Source of the DNA: JAGTVG01 sp964389805
GTDB taxonomy: Bacteria; Bacteroidota; Bacteroidia; Cytophagales; Cyclobacteriaceae
Direction: 5' to 3'
Length of the DNA stretch: 17,655 nt
Assembly: GCA_964389805.1 (NCBI GenBank)
Contig: CAYMFU010000090.1
Span: 1 to 17,655, forward strand
Shown here: positions 13,673 to 17,655 of the stretch, in pieces
Layout: each line of letters opens with the position of its first letter
Position numbering within the stretch: the stretch's first letter is position 1
Translations under genes and position numbers: made by a program
Notes under the pieces: model-generated
Database searches by the model: none
Seen by the model: the letters and a program-made list of their open reading frames with translations, nothing else
What the model was told of the DNA's origin: nothing

Positions 13673-15028
13673 TTAAATTTCCTTAGGCAATACCCAGGGT
13701 TGACGATATTCGCGTGTCAGGTAAGCATCAGCTTCTCTATTATCGACAAATTTCTCGGATTCTCCATCGAATATCAGTTTCCTTCCTGTACGATAGGCTA
13801 TATTCCCATTCAACATCATGGATGTTGACATATGACCCTGCTCAATGTCGGCATTCAGTTCCTGATAATTTCTAGATCTCATGCAATCAAGGAAATTCAC
13901 AAAATGAAATTCAATCTCAGCCTTTTCAAATTCTGTTGGCTCAAGATCACTTTTATTCACTTTGGGGCCCGGCTCGTTCTTCGGACCATGAAATACTTCA
14001 TAACCATCACCGGTAAGGTGCATCCAGCCTTCAGATCCATAAAAAAAACAACCTGTTGTACTCCCTTCTTCATAATTTGTAAAGAGACTCCGGACTTCAA
14101 TCTCCATGATCTTCCCGTCTGCGAATTCGAAAGTCCCAACCTGGAAATTGGGGATTTCCTGATCTGAATCCCATACGTAAAAACCACCGCAACTACTGAT
14201 CTTAACGGGATGTTCTTTTTTCTTCATTCCCCATCTCAGTTCATCCATAACATGCACACCGTTGTTCCCGAATTCAGTTGTGCTGGTATCCCAGTACCAG
14301 TGCCAGTTGTAGTGAAAATGGTTTTGGTTAAAAGGGATCATGGGTGCAGGGCCCCGGTAAAGATCCCAATTAACTCCATCAGGAACGGGGCTGTCAGCCA
14401 CACGCCCAATACTCGGGCGATGCCCGAAAACGACTCCACGGCCCATGTACACATCTCCAACAATCCCATCATGGATAGCTTTTATAGCCTGTTGAACGAG
14501 TTGGCTACTTCGGTATTGCGTCCCAACCTGAACAATGCGATCATATTTTCTGGCAGCTTCCACCATTTTCCGTCCTTCTTCCACGGTATAAGAGATGGGT
14601 TTTTCAAGATACACATCCTTCCCGGCCTGGCAAGCCCATATGGCTTGCAGGGCGTGCCAGTAATCAGGTGTTGATATTGCTATAGCATCTATTTCATTAT
14701 CATCCAGAAGGTCCCGGTAATCAACAACAGTCCTGGGCTTAGCACCTCCAAGTTTTTCAATATCAGCAATGGCTTGAGAATAAAGATTCTCATCCACATC
14801 ACAGATGACTGAAACTCTGGAATTATTGATTTTCGTAAAGTTGGCAGCATGTCCTGTTCCACCGTAATAATATCCTCCCCGGCTTCTGATACCCGCAACA
14901 GCTACATTAATCGTATCATTCGGTTTGTTCCTTGCATACCCTTTGATATATGCGGGCGCACCTGTTACCATACCAGCTGAGGCAGCTAATGAATTAGTGA
15001 TAAATCGACGACGGTTTAATGATCCCAT
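13673..15028 (-). CDS. Tat-exported Gfo/Idh/MocA-family oxidoreductase
   Basis: The protein has 451 residues. It has a clear twin-arginine signal (N-R-R-R-F-I, residues 5-10, then a hydrophobic stretch with an A-x-A-type cut). The Rossmann domain begins V-A-V-A-G at about 42-46. The family hallmark E-K-P is at 142-144 and the likely catalytic His259 is in G-V-H-V-M-D. The C-terminal half is the usual GFO_IDH_MocA substrate domain. Such exported members are common in Bacteroidota and Planctomycetota and act on sugars with tightly bound NAD(P), for example in glycan processing. The substrate is unknown. It follows the cytochrome gene on the same strand after 98 bases, so co-transcription is possible but not certain. 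It is convergent with the cyclase fusion across 120 bases in which I see no gene. Confidence 0.92.
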   Translation of the reverse strand: MGSLNRRRFITNSLAASAGMVTGAPAYIKGYARNKPNDTINVAVAGIRSRGGYYYGGTGHAANFTKINNSRVSVICDVDENLYSQAIADIEKLGGAKPRTVVDYRDLLDDNEIDAIAISTPDYWHALQAIWACQAGKDVYLEKPISYTVEEGRKMVEAARKYDRIVQVGTQYRSSQLVQQAIKAIHDGIVGDVYMGRGVVFGHRPSIGRVADSPVPDGVNWDLYRGPAPMIPFNQNHFHYNWHWYWDTSTTEFGNNGVHVMDELRWGMKKKEHPVKISSCGGFYVWDSDQEIPNFQVGTFEFADGKIMEIEVRSLFTNYEEGSTTGCFFYGSEGWMHLTGDGYEVFHGPKNEPGPKVNKSDLEPTEFEKAEIEFHFVNFLDCMRSRNYQELNADIEQGHMSTSMMLNGNIAYRTGRKLIFDGESEKFVDNREADAYLTREYRQPWVLPKEI

Positions 15029-15126
15029 GGCTAAAAAGATTTATAAATGAAAAATATATCTCAATTTAATAAATAAGTTGTCTATTGCTTGCCAATCCTT
15101 CTAATAAAACTCGCCTACTTGTTTTT

Positions 15127-16341
15127 TTACTGCTTTTTAATCCGGTTAAGAAAACCCGCCGCCCTTTGGTCACGCTTTTCCTGGTGTGCAGTGGCTGTTC
15201 CTACGAATTCGAAATAGAACATAAGATATTCAACTTCTTCTTCAATTACGATCTTATTCTTAAATGCCTCCTGCATTGTAAGGTGATAAGGTTTGGTAAT
15301 GACTTTGTATAAAGTTGGTTCATCAAGTCGTGTGTAAACATTCGTTAGATCAGGGGCGATCAAGGCACCTTTTGGGAGGTCTTCCTCTGTCACGTTATGA
15401 CAGGTAATGCAGCCGGATCCGCCTTCTGCAAAACGTATCGAACCACTGAATAATCCCCTTCCAATCTCAATACTGTTCAGACTATCACCAATAGATGCTA
15501 TTGTTGGTCTGCTGTCCTCAGTTGCGGTAAGACCTCCTGGATTCTTCACTTTAAGATTTTCATCAAATAGATCACCTTGCGGTGCTTTTGGGGTTTCAGG
15601 CATCGTTCCTTGCAAGGTCAATATAAAAGAAGCTACATCGCGGATATCATTGGGATTTAACTGATTTTGCCATGAGATCATCCCCTTCTCAGGGACACCA
15701 TATTTTATCACCCAAAAAATATTTTTTATAGATCCTCCGTGTAACCAAAAACGATCCGTCATATTTGGGCCAATCCCTCCACCGCCATCTTCTGCATGAC
15801 AAACCGCACAATGTAGATTGAAAATCTCAGCGCCATGCGCTAAAGAAACAGGATCATCTGTAACTTCAACGCAATTTTCATCGACATCGGTAAACATTCT
15901 GGAATGGATTGCATCCTGTCTGGCTTTTGCAGCGGTAATTTCCTGGTTGAACTCCTCATCTGAAAGTGGCATCCAACTAAATACATGGTAAACCAGCAAA
16001 TATATGATCCCCCATATCATGGTCAGATAAAACAATGCTTTCCACCAGGGGGGCAAATGGTTATTCAATTCTTTGATCCCATCATAATCATGATCCATTA
16101 AAATGGATTCTTCTCCCGAAACAGGTGTGGATCGGGTGAGCAACCTGTCTAGGAGGTTACTGAATTCCAGAGATTTTATCTTTTCCTTTATGTCTTCTGA
16201 TACAGCATCTTTTTGTTCGTTCCGGATCAATAAGGTCAGTAAATTTATTGTATAAATAACCAGGAAGGCCACAATAATGGTGACCAGGATCAAAATGATA
16301 ATGAGAACCAGAAGAAATGTTTCCAGGCTAATAAACTCCAT
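15127..16341 (-). CDS. CcoP-like membrane di-haem cytochrome c
   Basis: The protein has 404 residues. One membrane helix lies at about 7-38, then a CcoP/FixP N-terminal segment (D-Y-D-G-I-K-E-L-N-N, P-P-W-W-K, residues 85-101) with a second helix at about 103-121. Two cytochrome c domains follow: Cys178-Cys181-His182 (with Met221 a likely axial ligand) and Cys311-Cys314-His315 (Met356 a possible ligand). This is the architecture of subunit III of cbb3 oxidase, which passes electrons to the catalytic subunit. Yet no ccoN, ccoO or ccoQ lies beside it: upstream is a propeller protein and downstream a dehydrogenase. The start codon overlaps the upstream stop by 14 bases, implying coupling. It may be a stray oxidase subunit or part of a different electron-transfer complex. 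Confidence 0.87.
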   Translation of the reverse strand: MEFISLETFLLVLIIILILVTIIVAFLVIYTINLLTLLIRNEQKDAVSEDIKEKIKSLEFSNLLDRLLTRSTPVSGEESILMDHDYDGIKELNNHLPPWWKALFYLTMIWGIIYLLVYHVFSWMPLSDEEFNQEITAAKARQDAIHSRMFTDVDENCVEVTDDPVSLAHGAEIFNLHCAVCHAEDGGGGIGPNMTDRFWLHGGSIKNIFWVIKYGVPEKGMISWQNQLNPNDIRDVASFILTLQGTMPETPKAPQGDLFDENLKVKNPGGLTATEDSRPTIASIGDSLNSIEIGRGLFSGSIRFAEGGSGCITCHNVTEEDLPKGALIAPDLTNVYTRLDEPTLYKVITKPYHLTMQEAFKNKIVIEEEVEYLMFYFEFVGTATAHQEKRDQRAAGFLNRIKKQ

Positions 16342-17655
16342 CGTAATTACTGCCCATATAAGCGCCCCACTTAATTTCTTTTTCTATTGGTATGGTTGTG
16401 ATGATTCGGTTAATCTGCATACCATCAAATGCATAGGTCTTTTTATTATTCGTCCCATGACTGAATATAATATCCATCGTACCGTTGCCATCCAGGTCGC
16501 CAATCCAAGGTGTGGACGACATATTATGTCCTTCATGAGAAATTCCCAATTCAATAAGATCGCCTGTTGAGAAGTCAATAACCAGAAGCATATTGTAAAA
16601 GAACTTACGATTGTTTTCATCTATGACCTGATAATCTACAACAACCAGGACTTCATCCAGTCCATCCAGATCAAAATCGCCTACTACAGGTGAAATGGTA
16701 TGATAGAATCCAAGTGAATCCATAAATTCAATCTCACCAGTCAACCCATTAACCATATATTGTTTGGTCCAATCCAGTTCAGGCCAGACACCCTGAGCAT
16801 AAGAAATAAATATGTCCGGTGTGGAATCGTCATTAAAATAACCTGGAGCAATGGATGTATATGCCTCAGTTCCTGGCATAGAGACTTCCCATATCATTTC
16901 TTTAGTTACACCATCAAAAGCAAGCAATCTCCCATCCACAGAATTTGCTATGATATCCCGTATATTATCCCCTGTAATGTCCATCCATGTCGGTGGCCCG
17001 ATGTACCCTTTACTCTTAGAACTGTCTAGTTTTATAGAATTAGAAATATCGCCTCTCAGAATATCTGACAGTTTAGTAACATAAAGATTACCCCCAATAG
17101 TTTCTCCCCCGGTCCCATAAATAACCTCATGGTCTTTCCCATCACGGGTTTCATTCGCCGCAATGGACATATAGATCTCCTTACCATCAGGCATTTGGGC
17201 AAAGGCCAGAACTCTTCCATCTTTCGAGCTCAATACCGATAAATTTCCAGTTGGACGATTCGGATCGTAAGGGGCCACCAGTACATCTCCTCCGTTGGAT
17301 ATCAGTATTTCTTTCAAGCCGTCTCCATCCTGGTCAGGGACAAATTGGGGATTGTAGAAATTAAACCACTTTTTGTTCTTTCTTTTTTTTGATTTATCAG
17401 GATCAATAAATTTCCAGATCAATTCCCCGGTATTCCCATTAATGGCCTGTAATTCCGCCGATCTCCCTCCTATAAAAACATCCACAATTCCATCCCCGGT
17501 AATGTCCATTAAACCGGCGGATCCAAATATCTGATCATCAGCCGGAGCCTCCCATAGGATCTCACCATTCTTTCCATTAAAGGCAACTATTGCTGAATCA
17601 CAATGCTGGAACTCAATTCGACCAACACCCTGAATGATATCTCCTACCCCATCCT
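16328..17655 (-). CDS. FG-GAP / PQQ-like beta-propeller protein (N-terminus beyond window)
   Basis: About 441 residues are visible, and the frame is open to the end of the window at 17655, so the N-terminus, including any signal peptide, is missing. Repeated Ca-binding-type loops recur with the pattern D-x-D/N/T-G-D/N-G-x-x-D: for example D-I-T-G-D-G-I-V-D, D-Q-D-G-D-G-L-K-E, D-L-D-G-N-G-T-M-D. Alternating blade phrases such as N-G-N-T-G-E-L-I-W-K resemble PQQ-type propellers. The expected shape is a beta-propeller outside the cytoplasm, acting in binding or as part of a complex. No catalytic residues are apparent. Its stop lies inside the start region of the CcoP-like gene (14-bp overlap), tying it to electron transfer by context only. 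Confidence 0.88.
   Translation of the reverse strand, partial: DGVGDIIQGVGRIEFQHCDSAIVAFNGKNGEILWEAPADDQIFGSAGLMDITGDGIVDVFIGGRSAELQAINGNTGELIWKFIDPDKSKKRKNKKWFNFYNPQFVPDQDGDGLKEILISNGGDVLVAPYDPNRPTGNLSVLSSKDGRVLAFAQMPDGKEIYMSIAANETRDGKDHEVIYGTGGETIGGNLYVTKLSDILRGDISNSIKLDSSKSKGYIGPPTWMDITGDNIRDIIANSVDGRLLAFDGVTKEMIWEVSMPGTEAYTSIAPGYFNDDSTPDIFISYAQGVWPELDWTKQYMVNGLTGEIEFMDSLGFYHTISPVVGDFDLDGLDEVLVVVDYQVIDENNRKFFYNMLLVIDFSTGDLIELGISHEGHNMSSTPWIGDLDGNGTMDIIFSHGTNNKKTYAFDGMQINRIITTIPIEKEIKWGAYMGSNYDGVY

Noticed and set aside
14210..14674. Plus-strand open frame of 154 codons inside the Gfo/Idh/MocA gene
   Set aside because: It is antisense to a conserved enzyme, with composition typical of a shadow frame and no family match.
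1..17655. tRNA, rRNA, CRISPR array, insertion sequence or mercury-resistance (mer) genes
   Set aside because: I saw no cloverleaf ending, no regularly spaced repeats, no transposase motif and no MerA/MerP-type protein in any part of the window.

Overview
The window looks like a chromosomal segment from a member of the Bacteroidota. The DNA is AT-rich, start codons lack clear Shine-Dalgarno sequences, and the one convincing promoter fits the Bacteroidota -33 TTTG / -7 TAnnTTTG pattern. The protein families also fit: Tat-exported Gfo/Idh/MocA and cellulase-like enzymes, a Bacteroidota-type TPR protein, and class III cyclases fused to TolB-like/TPR modules. I cannot place it below phylum. Both window ends cut through genes.

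Layout. 1-350 (+) is the end of a helical-repeat protein. 595-1029 (+) is a small secreted protein with a Lys/Gly/Asn tail. 1078-3246 (-) is a membrane cyclase-TolB-TPR protein, and 3500-4354 (+) an exported UlaG-like metallo-beta-lactamase-fold hydrolase. A two-gene unit on the minus strand (6876-4410) holds a second, soluble-looking cyclase-TolB-TPR protein followed by an exported DinB-like protein. On the plus strand from 7232 lies a compact cluster: hgcA (membrane corrinoid protein), hgcB (2[4Fe-4S] ferredoxin, overlapping hgcA by ATGA), and a cysteine-rich MarR regulator. It is followed by a tiny decayed relic of a short-chain dehydrogenase (9157-9270), an exported cellulase-like glycoside hydrolase (9317-10621), and a large multidomain cyclase fusion (10868-13552: cyclase, TM, PEGA-like, SUMF1-like, alpha/beta hydrolase). 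The last block is on the minus strand: a beta-propeller FG-GAP protein (cut by the window end), overlapping a CcoP-like di-haem cytochrome c by 14 bp, and then a Tat-exported Gfo/Idh/MocA oxidoreductase.

Main result. hgcA and hgcB are the two genes known to be required for microbial mercury methylation. HgcA has the N-V-W-C-A-A-G-K cap-helix motif (Cys91) and five C-terminal membrane helices. HgcB has two CxxCxxCxxxC clusters, Cys73 and a C-terminal Cys pair. The strain is therefore a predicted mercury methylator. The cluster appears to carry its own possible metal(loid)-thiol sensor, a MarR protein with Cys28, Cys29 and Cys37, and a 16-bp palindrome overlaps the predicted -7 element of hgcA. 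This suggests an autoregulated hgcA-hgcB-marR operon, which is an inference.

Other themes. Three class III nucleotide cyclases lie within 12.5 kb, each with a different C-terminal half, and one has Asn where the substrate-selecting Lys is expected. Four enzymes start with twin-arginine-like signals, so much of the local metabolism seems to be extracytoplasmic. The CcoP-like cytochrome sits outside a recognisable cbb3 oxidase operon and may be an electron-transfer module with the propeller protein.
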